Part shown: positions 10,471 to 20,693 of the stretch, piece by piece
Layout of the letters: every line of letters begins with the position of its first letter
Numbering within the stretch: position 1 is the stretch's first letter
Assembly: GCA_963732335.1 (NCBI GenBank)
Contig: CAVSZO010000032.1
Span: 62,001 to 126,000, forward strand
Direction: 5' to 3'
DNA length: 64,000 bases
DNA from: Desertimonas sp963732335
Lineage (GTDB): Bacteria > Actinomycetota > Acidimicrobiia > Acidimicrobiales > Ilumatobacteraceae
Made by a program: the position numbers and the translations under genes
Notes under the pieces: generated by a model
The model's input: the letters and a program-made list of their open reading frames with translations, nothing else
Told to the model about the DNA's origin: nothing
Databases searched by the model: none

Positions 10471-11441
10471 CGGGTCGGCTCCTCCGACGCCCCAGTCCGA
10501 CTCCTGGTGCGTCTCGGCGAGCTGCTGGATCGTGTCGACGCCGAGCTCCTCGGCGTCGAGACCGAGCTTCTCGATCGCCTCGGCCTCGTCGATCGCCCCG
10601 AGGTCGACCTCGTGGTGCGCTCCGAGGTAGGCGTCGATCACCTCCTGGTTGCCGGAGATCTGCGTCGCCGTTCCCTCGGCGATGAGCCGGCCCTCGGCCA
10701 TCACCAGCACCCAGTCGCTGATCTCGTGGACCATGTCCATGTCGTGCTCGACGAACAGCACGGTGCGGCCCTTCGGCCTTGAGCTGATGGATGTGGTTGA
10801 GCAGGCTCTGCTTGAGCGCCGGGTTGACGCCGGCCATCGGCTCGTCGAGCATGATCAGCTTGGGGTCGGTCATCAGCGCCCGGGCCATCTCCAGCAGCTT
10901 GCGCTGGCCGCCGGAGAGGTTGCCGGCGAACTCGTCGCGCATGTGGTCGAGGCGGAAGCGCTGGAGCAGCTCGTCGGCGCGCTCGGTGATCTCCTTCTCC
11001 TGGTTGGCCCACGGGAACCACCACGGCGCCGCCCACACCCGCTCGCCGACCTGGCCGGTGGCGCCGAGGCGCATGTTCTGCATCACCGACAGGCGGGCGA
11101 GCGCCTTGGTGAGCTGGAACGTGCGCACCATGCCCGATGCGGGCGAGCTTGTGCGGCGACGCGACCGGCGACCTGCTCGCCGTCGAAGTACCACTGCCCG
11201 TGATCGGCGTCGTCGAAGCCGGTGAGCAGGTTGAAGAACGTCGTCTTGCCGGCGCCGTTCGGTCCGATCAGGGCGGTGATCTCGTTGCGCTGGACCTCGA
11301 CGTGGTCGACGTCGACGGCGACGAGACCGCCGAACTGCCGGCGCACCGAGTCGGCGACGAGGATCGGGTCGGACTTGGCGACGCCGGGTTGGCCTCCGGG
11401 GGCCCGCTCGTTCGGACGTCGGCGACGAGCTCAGCGGACAT
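10467..11441 (-). CDS. livG: Branched-chain amino acid ABC transporter ATP-binding protein LivG
   Basis: First ATPase of the importer: Walker A IGPNGAGKTTFFNLLTG, signature LSGGQRKLLEMARAL, Walker B LIMLDEPMAGVNP and the switch LFVEHDMDMVHEISD. After the ATPase core there is a tail of about 55 acidic residues (DEAEAIEKLGLDAEELGVD) longer than in typical LivG. The start ATG 11441 overlaps the livM stop by 11 bases. Breaks near 11150 and 10765 and one close to the stop are single-base shifts. The N-terminal extension before the first strand is about 25 residues. Confidence 0.87.
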
Positions 11442-12430
11442 CGAACACCTGCTCGCGGCGGTCGCCGAAGATGCCCTGCGGCCGGAAGACGACGAGCAGG
11501 GCGAGGACGAGGCCGGCGATGATGAACTTGACCTGGCTGAAGTTGTCGGTGGTCGACGAGCCAGTCGGGCAGCTTGTCGTTGCGCGTCGCCTGGCTGAGG
11601 ACGTTGTCGACGAACTGGATCACGAAGAAGAAGATCATCGTGCCGACGATCGGCCCTTCACCCGGCCGAGGCCGCCGAGGATGATGATCGTGAAGGAGAA
11701 GAACGTCAGGGTGGTGGCGTACTGGCCGGGCGTCGCCGCCTGCGTCTGGGCGGCGAACATCAGGCCGCCGATCGAGCCGATCAGCCCGCCGAGGATCAGG
11801 CTCTGCATCTTGAACGCGACGACGTTCTTGCCGAGCGCCCGGGCGGCGTCCTCGTCCTCGCGGATGCTCTTCAGCACGCGACCCCACGGGCTGCGCATCA
11901 GCGCCCAGACGAGCAACGAGACGACGGCGACGAGCGACCAGCCGAGGACCATCATGAACAGCCGGTAGCCGTCGAAGACCTGGTCGCCGAGGTGGAAGCG
12001 GTCGTCGTTGACCCACGGGTTGAGGTCCTGGAAGAAGCTCGGTCCAGCCCTGCTTGCCGTCGGTGCCGCCGGTGAGCCAGCGTGAACCGCGTCGAGTTGA
12101 CGGAAGTAGCGGATGATCTCGGCGGCGGCGATCGTGACGATCGCCAGGTAGTCGGCGCGCAGCCGCAGCGTCGGGAGGCCGAGCAGCAGGGCGAGGACGA
12201 TCGAGCCAGACGAACACGAGCGGCAGTGCGGCGTACCACGGCCAGTCGTACTCGGCGATCGGGATGGCGAAGGCGTAGGCGCCGACGGCGGCGAAGCCGG
12301 CCTGGCCGAAGTTGAGCAGGCCGGTGTAGCCGACGTGGACGTTGAGCCCGATGGCGACCAGGCAGTACGCCGCCGCGGCGGCGTTGATCGCCGTGTACAG
12401 CGCGTTCCAGAAGATCAGCTCCCAGTTCAT
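11431..12430 (-). CDS. livM: Branched-chain amino acid ABC transporter permease LivM
   Basis: Polytopic permease. N-terminus YCLVAIGLNVHVGYTGLLNF carries the family motif GLN...GYxGLLNFGQ; the central part has the EAA-like loop region MRSPWGRVLKSIREDEDAAR and LGGLGRVKG; the C-terminus reads VVFRPQGIFGDRREQVFDVR. Start ATG 12430 sits 7 bases after aaggag. Several single-base shifts interrupt the frame between 12200 and 11520. It pairs with LivH to form the membrane channel. Confidence 0.87.
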
Positions 12431-13778
12431 CCGATCGCTCCTTGCTGCCGAGGATGCCCTGCGGGCGGATCAGCAGGATGATGATCAGGGCGACGAGGGC
12501 GCCGACGTTCTTCATGTCGTTGGCGTTGGGGACCACGAACGTCCACAGCTCGACGAAGATGCCGATGACCAAGCGAGCCGACCAGCGCGCCGAACGGGTT
12601 GCCGAGCCCGCCGAGGGTGATCGCCGCGAACATCAGCAGCAGCAGCGTGAAGCCCATGTCCCAGCGGATGCCGTACTCGAGGCCGTACATCACGCCGCCG
12701 AGGCCGGCGAGGGCGCCGCCGAGGATCCACACGACGAGGATCACGCGGTCGGAGTCGATGCCGCTCGACGACGCCAGCTCGGGATTGTCGGAGACGGCCC
12801 GGATCGCCTTGCCGAACCGGGCCCGGAGCAGGAAGAGGGCGACGCCGACGATCACTGACGGCCGAGATGCCCATGATCCACAGCGACCGCGGGGCGAACT
12901 CGATCGGTCCGAGGTCGATCAGGTCGCGTTGCAGCGTGTACTGCGCCGTACTGCACGAAGCGCGCCGCCGACGAGGAACAGGTAGAGAGTGCCGCGCCGC
13001 CAGGGCGATGCCGATCGACACGATCATCATCGACGTCAGGCTCGTGCCGCGGTGGCGCAGCGGACGCCAGACGCCGAGCTCGAACAGCCCGCCGACGGCG
13101 GCCGTGACGACGATCGCGACGAGCGCGGCGGGGATCAGCGTGCCAGGACGCCCAGCTGCGGTTGAAGCCCCACGCGATCAGCGCGCCGAGCGTGACCATC
13201 TCGCCGTGGGCGAAGTTGGACAGTCCGGTCGTGCCGAAGATCAGCGACAGCCCGACCGACGTGATGGCGATGATCATCGCCAGCTTGAAGCCGTTGGCGA
13301 GCGTCTGGGGAAGCTGGCTCCACTTGCTCTCGGCCTGGCGCAGATCCTCGCCGAGGAAGAACGCCCGCGTCGTGCTGCTGTTGGCCCGTGACCAGCACGT
13401 CCTCGTACATCGTCGGTCTCACCCTCGGGGACGGTGATGCCCTCGGGCAGCGTGTCGGTGTCGAGCCGGACGTTGTACGTCCCCGGCTCCTCGATGGCGA
13501 TCTCGTAGTTGCCCTCCGCGTCGGTCACCGCCTCGGCGACGAGCTCGCCGTCGGCCGTCTCGACGACGATGCGGACGTCGGCAACGCCTTCGCGGACCTC
13601 CTCGCCGTCCTCCTCGAACTCGTTCTGGACACGGCCGCGGACGACCTGGGCGGCGCCGTCGTCATCCTGGGCCGCTGCCGAGCCGAAGCCGGCGAGCAGG
13701 AAGGCAGCGGGAACGAGCAGCAGGGCGAACACGCCCCCACGCCGGAAGGCGCCGCCGCCGCGATCTCCCCCAAGCCAT
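12427..13778 (-). CDS. livH: Branched-chain amino acid ABC transporter permease LivH with extra N-terminal extracytoplasmic domain
   Basis: The C-terminal two thirds are LivH: TSVGLSLIFGTTGLSNFAHG, GKAIRAVSDNPELASSSGID and ITLGGLGNPFGALVG. Unusually, it is preceded by a signal sequence (VFALLLVPAAFLLAGFGSAA) and a domain of about 90 residues (VRGRVQNEFEEDGEEV, then VADVRIVVETADGELVAEAV with DAEGNYEIAIEEPGTYNVRL) that looks like a carboxypeptidase-regulatory or SdrD-like beta-sandwich. This layout would place the domain outside the membrane, beside the binding protein. Start ATG 13778 is the best supported; shifts occur near 13750, 13390, 13140, 12990, 12850 and 12570. Confidence 0.82.
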
Positions 13779-13847
13779 GTTGCCGCAGAGGGTACGACGT
13801 CGTGACGCGCTACGTCCAACGAACCGGTCGCGGCAAGACTGAGGCCG

Positions 13848-14406
13848 GTGATCTCGCCGGCCGACGCTCGCCGGTTGCTCGGGCTGGCCGACGATGCCGA
13901 CGCCGACGCCGTGCGCGCCGCCCGCCGGCGCCTGGCCAAGCGCGATCCATCCGGACGTCGACGGCGGCGACGCCGAGGCGATGCGCCGGCTCAACGAGGC
14001 CGCCGACGTCATCCTCGAGGAGCTTGGCGCCGTCGGCCGACGGCGACGTGTCAGCAGAAGCGCGGGCTCCGATCGACGCCCCGACAGCGCCGGCCGCCGA
14101 GCACGGGTCGTGTCGATCAGCGACGTCGCGTCGTTCGTGATCGAGGCGCTCCCGGTCGTGGCGTTCGAGGCCCTGCTCGTGGTCACGTCGTGGATCGGCG
14201 AGGTCGTCGTCGACGAGTCGCCCTATCAGCTCGACGTGCTCGTGCTCGACCCGTTGCGCTGCTGGTGCCGGCTCGACCTCGTGCCCGACGCCGGGGCGAC
14301 CACGGTGGGCCTGACGATCGCCGCCCTGCCCGACGAGCCGCTCCCGGACATCGACGACGTGCGCGATCTCTGGGTCGACTCGCTCAACCGCCTCGGGCGG
14401 ATCTAG
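13848..14406 (+). CDS. J-domain protein
   Basis: The first 65 residues form a J domain: ARRLLGLADDADADAVRAAR, then, after removing one inserted base near 13942, RRRLAKAIHPDVDGGDAEAM with the essential HPD tripeptide, and RRLNEAADVILEEL. J domains stimulate Hsp70 (DnaK) ATPase. The middle is a disordered linker in which the frame is ambiguous (14040-14100). The C-terminal 100 residues (ISDVASFVIEALPVVAFEAL onward) are not the DnaJ zinc or CTD modules and I do not recognise them. Start GTG 13848. Ends convergently with lacI, overlapping by 4 bases. Confidence 0.72.
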
Positions 14407-15458
14407 CTCGAGGCAGGGCCGGTCGTCGCCCGCACCGTGAACGACGGGTCAAGGACGTGGTCCCCGGCGCCGTCCGGTGAACGGTCGATGGCGAGGTCGA
14501 CGGCGAGCGTCGCCATCTCGGTGATCGGGTTGTGCACCGTCGTGAGCGGCGGTGTCGCGTAGGCGGCGAAGGGGATGTCGTCGAACCCGACGATCGAGAC
14601 TCGTCCAGGGATCTCGGTGCCGAGATGGTGGGCGGCATGCAGTGCCCCGAGGGCGAGAAGATCGGTCGCCGTGACGACGGCAGTCGGGGGCTCTGGCGAG
14701 CCGGCGAGCTGCCGAAAGCCGTCGGCGCCGGATCCCGGGTCGTTGAGCGCTGGCACGATGTGGGCCTCGTCCGGAGGCATCGCCAACTCGGTCAGGCGCT
14801 CGACGAACGCCGTGCGGCGCTCGCGGAGGTCACCGTGCGTTCCGCCGCCGATGAAGCCGAAGCGCCGGTGGCCGAGGCCGGCGAGGTGGTCGATGGCCAA
14901 GGCGATTCCGGCGCGGTTGTCGACGTTGACGGTGTCGACGCCGGTGAGGGCGCCGCCCTGCCACAAGGCGACGACCGGGACCGTCGCCGCAGCCAGGTCG
15001 TCGAGCAGCCGGGGCTGGTCGCGCATGTCGCCGAACAGGATGATGGCGTCGCAGTGGCGGGTCTCGAGCACGGCGTGCAGCTCGATCGCCTCGTCGGCCA
15101 GGCTGTGGGCGCTGCCGAGCACGACGTTGTAGTTGCGCTCACGGGCCCGCATCGTGACCGCCTCGACGGCCGGGGCGAAGAACGGATCGGAGATCTCCCG
15201 GACGATGATCCCGAGCAGCATCGTCTTGGCGCCGCGCAGCCCACGTGCCAGCGGATTGGGCCGGTAGCCGAGCCGGTCGGCGACGTCGAGGACCCGCTGG
15301 CGGGTGTCGGGGGCGATCGGCACGACCGTGACGGCGTCGTTGAGGACGCGCGACACGGTGGACTGGGAGACGCCGGCGGCGCGGGCGATGTCCTGCATCG
15401 TCACCGTGCGATCGGGCGCCTCGCCCGCGCCCGCCGCCACCCCGACGCGACTCGGCAT
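14403..15458 (-). CDS. LacI family transcriptional regulator
   Basis: 351 residues, intact. N-terminal helix-turn-helix with TMQDIARAAGVSQSTVSRVL, the hinge region RLGYRPNPLARGL, and a periplasmic-binding-like effector domain (LLGIIVREISDPFFAPAVEA through GFDDIPFAAYATPPLTTV). It lies divergent from a sugar ABC transporter and GH127 gene, so it most likely represses them and is released by a sugar derived from arabinan-type glycans; this is inference from context. A consensus-like promoter for the transporter sits between them. No clear palindromic operator could be picked by eye. Confidence 0.9.
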   Translation of the reverse strand: MPSRVGVAAGAGEAPDRTVTMQDIARAAGVSQSTVSRVLNDAVTVVPIAPDTRQRVLDVADRLGYRPNPLARGLRGAKTMLLGIIVREISDPFFAPAVEAVTMRARERNYNVVLGSAHSLADEAIELHAVLETRHCDAIILFGDMRDQPRLLDDLAAATVPVVALWQGGALTGVDTVNVDNRAGIALAIDHLAGLGHRRFGFIGGGTHGDLRERRTAFVERLTELAMPPDEAHIVPALNDPGSGADGFRQLAGSPEPPTAVVTATDLLALGALHAAHHLGTEIPGRVSIVGFDDIPFAAYATPPLTTVHNPITEMATLAVDLAIDRSPDGAGDHVLDPSFTVRATTGPASS

Positions 15459-15462
15459 ACGG

Positions 15463-15491
15463 TTGACAGCATAGCAATGGCTGCATAGGAT
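15463..15491 (+). promoter_or_regulatory. Sigma-70-type promoter for the sugar transporter operon
   Basis: TTGACA at 15463-15468 and TAGGAT at 15486-15491 are separated by exactly 17 bases, 43 bases upstream of ATG 15534. The -35 is a perfect match to consensus. It begins only 5 bases from the lacI start codon on the other strand, so repressor binding here would control both. Confidence 0.7.
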
Positions 15492-15533
15492 TTCAGAACC
15501 TGCAGAGGCGGGGCTTCCTGGGGGAGGGACCGA

Positions 15534-16900
15534 ATGAAGATGCATCGTGTGCTGTTGGCTGTCGCACTTGGCGTGGGTGGGGTGATGACGACCGGCGTCG
15601 CGACGTCGGCCACGACAGTTCCACCCGACGACACGGCCGTTCCGACACGGCCCCGGAGGGCACGGCGGCGACCGAGGGGACCGAGGCGGCCGCCTACGAC
15701 GTCGAGGCGGTCGGGACCTGCGACGGCGGGCCGATGGAGATGTGGGAGCGGTCCGGGCGGCAACGCCCCGATGGTCGACGCCCTCGTCGCCGCCTGGAAC
15801 CAGGTGTATCCCGACTGTCAGATCAGCCTGACCTACATCGAGCACGCCGAGATGGTGCCGCAGCTGGCCCGGGGGATCGCCTCCGGCGACGTGCCCGACC
15901 TGATGGGCCTCGACCTCATCTACGGCCCGCAGTTCACCTCCGCCGGTCAGCTCGAGGACATCACCGACCTGATCGGCGACGACCCGTTGGTCGCCAACAT
16001 CGCCGAGGGCCACCGCGCCGTGGCGACGTACGAGGATCGGCTCTACGGCGTGCCGCTGTACGCCGACGTCTCGCTGCTGTTCTGGAACAAGGGCCTGTTC
16101 GAAGCAGGCCGGGCTCGACCCCGAGGTGCCGCCGACCAACCTGCAGGAGATCCACGACATGGCGGCGGCGATCAACGACCCCGCCAACGGCGTCTACGGC
16201 TACTACCTGGCGGGCAACTGCGCCGGGTGCAACATCTTCACCTTCGCCCCGTTGATCTGGGCGTCTGGCGGCACGATCGAGCCCGCCGAGTGTGGCGACG
16301 AGGCGCTCGTCGGCGACAGCATCCCGACCGTGCTGGAGTGGGCACGGATGATGCACCAGGAGGGGCTCATCGACCCCGCCGCCCAGGCGGAGACCGGTGC
16401 GACGTTCGGCAAGGTGTTCGGCTCGGGCAACGTCGGGATCATGGGCACCGGCAACTTCAACGTCGCCCTGGCCAAGGCAGCAGAACCCCGACCTCGAGCT
16501 CGGCGTCACCCTGCTCCCCGGGCTGGAGTCCGGCCAGACGGCCTCCTTCGCCGGCGGCGACATCGTGACGGTGCCGAAGGGCTCCGAGCGGCTCGAGGAC
16601 GCCGTCGAGTTCATGAAGTTCATCCTCTCCGACCAGGTCCAGACCAACGTGTACATGGCGCTGGGCAACCTGCCCACCCGGAGCGACGTCGAGCCCGTCT
16701 ACGACGATCCGGACGTCGCCGACACGCTCCAGGCACTGCCGATCGCCCAGACGCCGTACACGCCCGTGTTCTTCGAGATGCTCAACTCGCCGCAGGGCCC
16801 GTGGCTGCAGATGCTCCAGCGGGTGTACTACAGCGACGAGCCGATCGAGGACATCATCGCCGACACGAAGACACAGATGGAGGAGATGTCCTGCGCGTAG
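15534..16900 (+). CDS. Sugar ABC transporter substrate-binding protein
   Basis: UgpB/MalE-like (family 1) solute-binding protein. N-terminal signal sequence HRVLLAVALGVGGVMTTGVA, an S/T/P-rich linker, then APMVDALVAAWNQVYPDCQI, IASGDVPDLMGLDLIY, YGVPLYADVSLLFWNKGLFE and a C-terminal lobe ending TQMEEMSCA. Shifts near 15660, 15750, 16105 and 16485 are single-base events. It is the first gene of the LacI-controlled operon. The ligand is not certain; the GH127 enzyme downstream suggests arabinofuranose-containing oligosaccharides. Confidence 0.88.
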
Positions 16901-16932
16901 GCCGGCTGGCTCGGCAGGGCCCCGCACCTTGT

Positions 16933-16950
16933 CGACGGCGGCGGCCGTCG
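16933..16950 (+). promoter_or_regulatory. Stem-loop between binding-protein and permease genes
   Basis: CGACGGC and GCCGTCG form a 7-base stem with a 4-base loop in the only sizeable gap of this operon. Such stems after binding-protein genes often stabilise the upstream message so that more binding protein than permease is made; here that role is inferred from position. Confidence 0.45.
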
Positions 16951-16973
16951 GCAAGGCTGACCAGGGGACCGGA

Positions 16974-17852
16974 ATGAAGGCGAGGACGAAGCGGAAGTTG
17001 GCCGGCGTCGCCTACGTGGCGCCGGCCCTCCTCTTCGTCCTCGCCTTCACCGTGTATCCGTTCGTGCGCACGTTCGGGATCTCGCTGACCGACGAGTCGC
17101 TGCTCGTCCCCGCCGAGTACGTCGGCCTCGACAACTTCCGCAACGCCCTCGACGACGACCAGTTCTGGGGGGCGTTCCGGTTCACGCTGAAGTACACGGT
17201 GCTGCTCACCCCGATCCTGATGATCGGCGGATACCTGCTCGCCCTCCTGCTGGCGACGAACACGCGGCCGCGGCGGTTCACCCGCGCCGTGGTGTTCATC
17301 CCGGTGGTGATCGGCCTCGGCGCTTCCAGCCTGCTGTGGTACTGGCTGTTCAGCCCGCGCTACGGGCTGGTCAACGCCGCCCTCGAGGATCTCGGGATCA
17401 TCGACGAGCCGATCCTGTGGCTCGGGGTCAACCCCAGCACGTCGCTGTGGGCGGTCATCATCTCGATCACGTGGAAGGTGATCGGGTTCGGGATGATCCT
17501 GTTCGTCGCCGCCATCCAGGCCGTTCCCAAGGAGGTCAACGAGGCGGCGCTCGTCGACGGGGCGAACGGCTGGCAGCGGACGATTCGGGTGACCTTGCCG
17601 CTGACGATGCGCACGGTGCTGCTCGTCACGCTGATCAGCGTCATCGGCTCACTGCTCGCCTTCGACCAGTTCTTCCTGATGACCGCCGGCCAGCCGCTGA
17701 ACCAGACCGCCACCTCGGTGTTCTACATCTACCTCAACACCTTCCCGTTCCTGAAGCTCGGCTACGGCGCGGCGCTGTCGCTGATGCTCGCCGGGTTCAT
17801 CCTCATCTTCACGATCACCCAGATGGTGCTGAGCAGGCGGAGCGCGCGATGA
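16974..17852 (+). CDS. Sugar ABC transporter permease (MalF/UgpA type)
   Basis: 292 residues with six predicted helices; intact. N-terminus KLAGVAYVAPALLFVLAFTV is typical of CUT1-family inner-membrane subunits. The EAA loop VNEAALVDGANGWQRTIRVT contacts the ATPase. Start ATG 16974 has ggggacc upstream; the TTG at 16929 would put the start inside the stem-loop. Stop overlaps the next permease by ATGA. Confidence 0.9.
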   Translation: MKARTKRKLAGVAYVAPALLFVLAFTVYPFVRTFGISLTDESLLVPAEYVGLDNFRNALDDDQFWGAFRFTLKYTVLLTPILMIGGYLLALLLATNTRPRRFTRAVVFIPVVIGLGASSLLWYWLFSPRYGLVNAALEDLGIIDEPILWLGVNPSTSLWAVIISITWKVIGFGMILFVAAIQAVPKEVNEAALVDGANGWQRTIRVTLPLTMRTVLLVTLISVIGSLLAFDQFFLMTAGQPLNQTATSVFYIYLNTFPFLKLGYGAALSLMLAGFILIFTITQMVLSRRSAR

Positions 17853-18680
17853 CGCCGCGACGGTCGGTACCTCGTCGGCGCCGTCTGCGTCGCTCTGTGC
17901 ACCGTGATGCTGCTGCCGCTGCTCGCCTCGGTGCTGGCGTCGGTGAAGCCGACGGCGGAGGCGGCCGAGACCCCACCGACCTACTTCCCCCACGGCTTCA
18001 GCCTCGACGCCTACCGCCGGTTGTGGGAGTACCAGGACGGGATTGCCGACCTACCTCATCAACAGCCTCGGCACGGCGCTGCTCACGGTGGTGTTCACGG
18101 TCTTCCTCACGGCGCTGGCCGGGTACGGGCTGGCTCGCTTCCCGATCCCGTTCAAGGAGCCGCTGTTCGTCCTGATGCTGCTCGCCCTGATCATCCCCTA
18201 CCAGGCGCTGCTGACACCGTTGTTCCTGATGTTCTCCGACCTCGGGCTGACCAACTCGCTGGTCGGCTTGGCGATCGTGCACACCGCGATCCAGTTTCCG
18301 TTCAGCCTGTACGTCATGCGCAACAGCTTCGAGGCGGTGCCGCAGGGAGCTGGAGGAGGCGGCGATGATCGACGGTGCCGGTTCGCTGCAGATCCTGCGG
18401 CGGATCTTCCTCCCCGCCGTCGTCCCGGCGATCATCACGGTCGTCCTGTTCGCGTTCATCATGTCGTGGAACGAGTTCCTCGGCGCCCTCGTGATGATGA
18501 CCGACGGGGCCAAGTTCACCCTCCCGCTGATCCTCGCCAACTCGCGCACGGCGAACGTGCTCGGGGGCACCGATTTCGGGATGCTGCAGGCCGGGATCAC
18601 GATCTCGATCGTCCCGTGTGTCGTCGTGTACCTGCTGCTGCAGCGCTACTTCGTGTCCGGGCTGCTCACGGGAGCGGTGA
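17849..18680 (+). CDS. Sugar ABC transporter permease (MalG/UgpE type), frame broken
   Basis: Partner permease. Pieces: CVALCTVMLLPLLASVLASV, FPHGFSLDAYRRLWEY, TYLINSLGTALLTVVFTVFL, YGLARFPIPFKEPLFVLML, the EAA loop LEEAAMIDGAGSLQILRRIF and the last helices ending YFVSGLLTGAV. Shifts near 17880, 18040 and 18350. The likely stop is the TGA at 18678-18680, overlapping the GTG of the next gene. No ATP-binding subunit lies nearby; CUT1 systems of actinobacteria commonly share one ATPase (MsiK) encoded elsewhere. Confidence 0.85.
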
Positions 18681-20604
18681 AGTCGACAGTCGACTGGCGC
18701 TGCCGGTGGCACCGAGCCGTGGCCGGTCTGCGGCCGCTCGGTCTCGACGAGGTGACGAGATCACCGGGGGCGAGTGGGCGACCGCGTCAGCAGGTCAACT
18801 CCGACGCGACGCTCGCCCACTGTCAGGGGTGGATGGAGCGACTCGGCTGGATCGACCAACTTCACGCGCGTCGCCGCTGGCGAGACCGGCGATCACCAGG
18901 GGATGGTGTTCGCCGACTCCGACGTCTACAAGCTGATGGAGGCGATGGCGTGGGAGGTCGGTCGGTCCGGGTCGGCCGATGCCGATCGAGCGGCTTCGGC
19001 GGCTTGACCGACGACGATCGCCCCGGCCCAGGAGCCCGACGGCTATCTCAACACCGTGTTCGGACGTCCCGGCCAGCGGCCGCGCTACAGCGATCTGGAG
19101 TGGGGCCACGAGCTGTACAACTACGGCCACCTGCTTGCAGGCGGCCGTGGCCCGAGCAGCGGACGAGCGGCGTGCGACGAATTCGTCGACATCGCCCTGC
19201 GGGTCGCCGACCACGTGTGCGACACGTTCGGCGACGGCGGCATCGAGCGGGTGGGCGGGCATCCCGAGATCGAGCTCGGCCTCGTCGAGCTCGCCCGCAC
19301 GACGGGTGAGCAGCGCTACCTCGACCAGGCGGCGCTGTTCGTCGAGCGGCGCGGGCGGGGAACGCTCGGCGAGATCCCGTTCGGGCAGGCCTACTTCCAG
19401 GACGACGTCCCGATCCGCGACGCCACCGTGTTCCGCGGCCACGCCGTGCGGGCGATGTACCTCGCCGCCGGAGCCGTCGACGTCGCGGTCGAGACCGGCG
19501 ACGACGAGCTGCTCGCCGCGCTGATCGCCCAGTGGGAGGCGACGATCGCCCGGCGCACGTACCTCACCGGGGGGATGGGGTCGATGCACACGGGCGAGGC
19601 GTTCGGCGACGACTTCATGCTCCCTCCCGACCGGGCGTACTCGGAGACCTGTGCCGGGATCGGCTCGGTGATGCTGGCCTGGCGGCTGCTCCTGGCCACC
19701 GGCGAGGCGCGCTTCGCCGACCTCATCGAGCGCACGCTGTACAACGTCGTGGCGACATCGCCGGCTCCCGACGGCCGGCACTTCTTCTATGCCAACCCGC
19801 TGCACCAGCGTGTGCCCGGGGCGGTGCCGAGCGACGACGTGGAGAGCAAGCGGGCGTCGTCGAGCCTGCGCGAGCCGTGGTTCCTCGTCGCCTGCTGCCC
19901 GACGAACGTGGCCCGGACGCTCGCCAGCCTCGCCGCCTACCTGGCCACCGCCGACAGCACGCGGGATCCAGATCCACCAGTACGCCGACAGCCGCATCGC
20001 CACGACCCTCGACGACGGCCGCCGCGTCGGCGTCGAGGTCGCGCACGCACTATCCCGATCGACGGCACGGTCACGGTTCGCGTCACCGAGACCGACGGGC
20101 AGCCGTGGGCGCTGTCGCTGCGGGTCCCGCCGTGGGCGACGGGTGCAGAGTTGGCCGACGCCGAACGGGTGGCGTCCGGTCGGCCCCGGTACCTGCTGTC
20201 GTCGAACACGCCTTCAGCGTCGGCGACGAGGTGACCCTCACGCTGCCGATGGCGCCGCGCTGGACGTCAGCCCGATCCGCGCATCGACGCCGTCCGCGGG
20301 TGCGTCGCCGTCGAACGCGGGCCGCTGGTGATGTGCGCCGAGTCGGTCGACCTGCCGGACGAGCGCCACGTCGACCTGCTCCGCGTCGATCCCTCGGTGC
20401 CACCGCACGATCGACGACGGCACGCGTCGTCGGTCGCCGCCCGGCTTCCTCGAACCCGCCAGACGCCGAGTGGCCGTACTTCGAAGGCTCGTCGACGACG
20501 TCGAGGCTGACGCTCGGAAGCCGTCAGACGTGCCGCTCGTGCCGTACAACCGATGGGCCAACCGCGGCCCGTCGACGATGCGCGTCTGGCTCCCGACCGT
20601 GTGA
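18677..20604 (+). CDS. GH127 beta-L-arabinofuranosidase (DUF1680), frame broken
   Basis: Glycoside hydrolase family 127 removes beta-L-arabinofuranose from plant-type glycans and uses a zinc-bound cysteine nucleophile. Recognisable segments: NSDATLAHCQGWMERLG, DSDVYKLMEAMAWE, PDGYLNTVFGRPGQRPRYSD, GHELYNYGHLLQAA, YSETCAGIGSVMLAWRLL and VACCPTNVARTLASLAAYL. The E-T-C and C-C motifs correspond to the acid/base Glu and the zinc-binding cysteines of HypBA1. No signal peptide is visible, so it acts on imported sugars. The frame is shifted many times, especially after 19960; the C-terminus WANRGPSTMRVWLPTV ends at 20604. About 630 residues, the usual family length. Confidence 0.87.
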
Positions 20605-20609
20605 TCTCC

Positions 20610-20693
20610 GAGTGTTTCGAGCGACGGAGTGTTTCGTGCCGAGGACGCGGTCCGCCACGCGGCACTCGCGATGGCCGGAAACACTCGCGATGG
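20610..20693. repeat. Intergenic short repeats and hairpin between convergent genes
   Basis: GAGTGTTTC occurs at 20610-20618 and 20627-20635 and its reverse complement at 20678-20686, giving a possible long-range stem. CACTCGCGATGG occurs at 20663-20674 and 20682-20693 as a direct repeat. The region separates the convergent GH127 and sua5 genes and may terminate both, but there is no T run. Confidence 0.45.
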
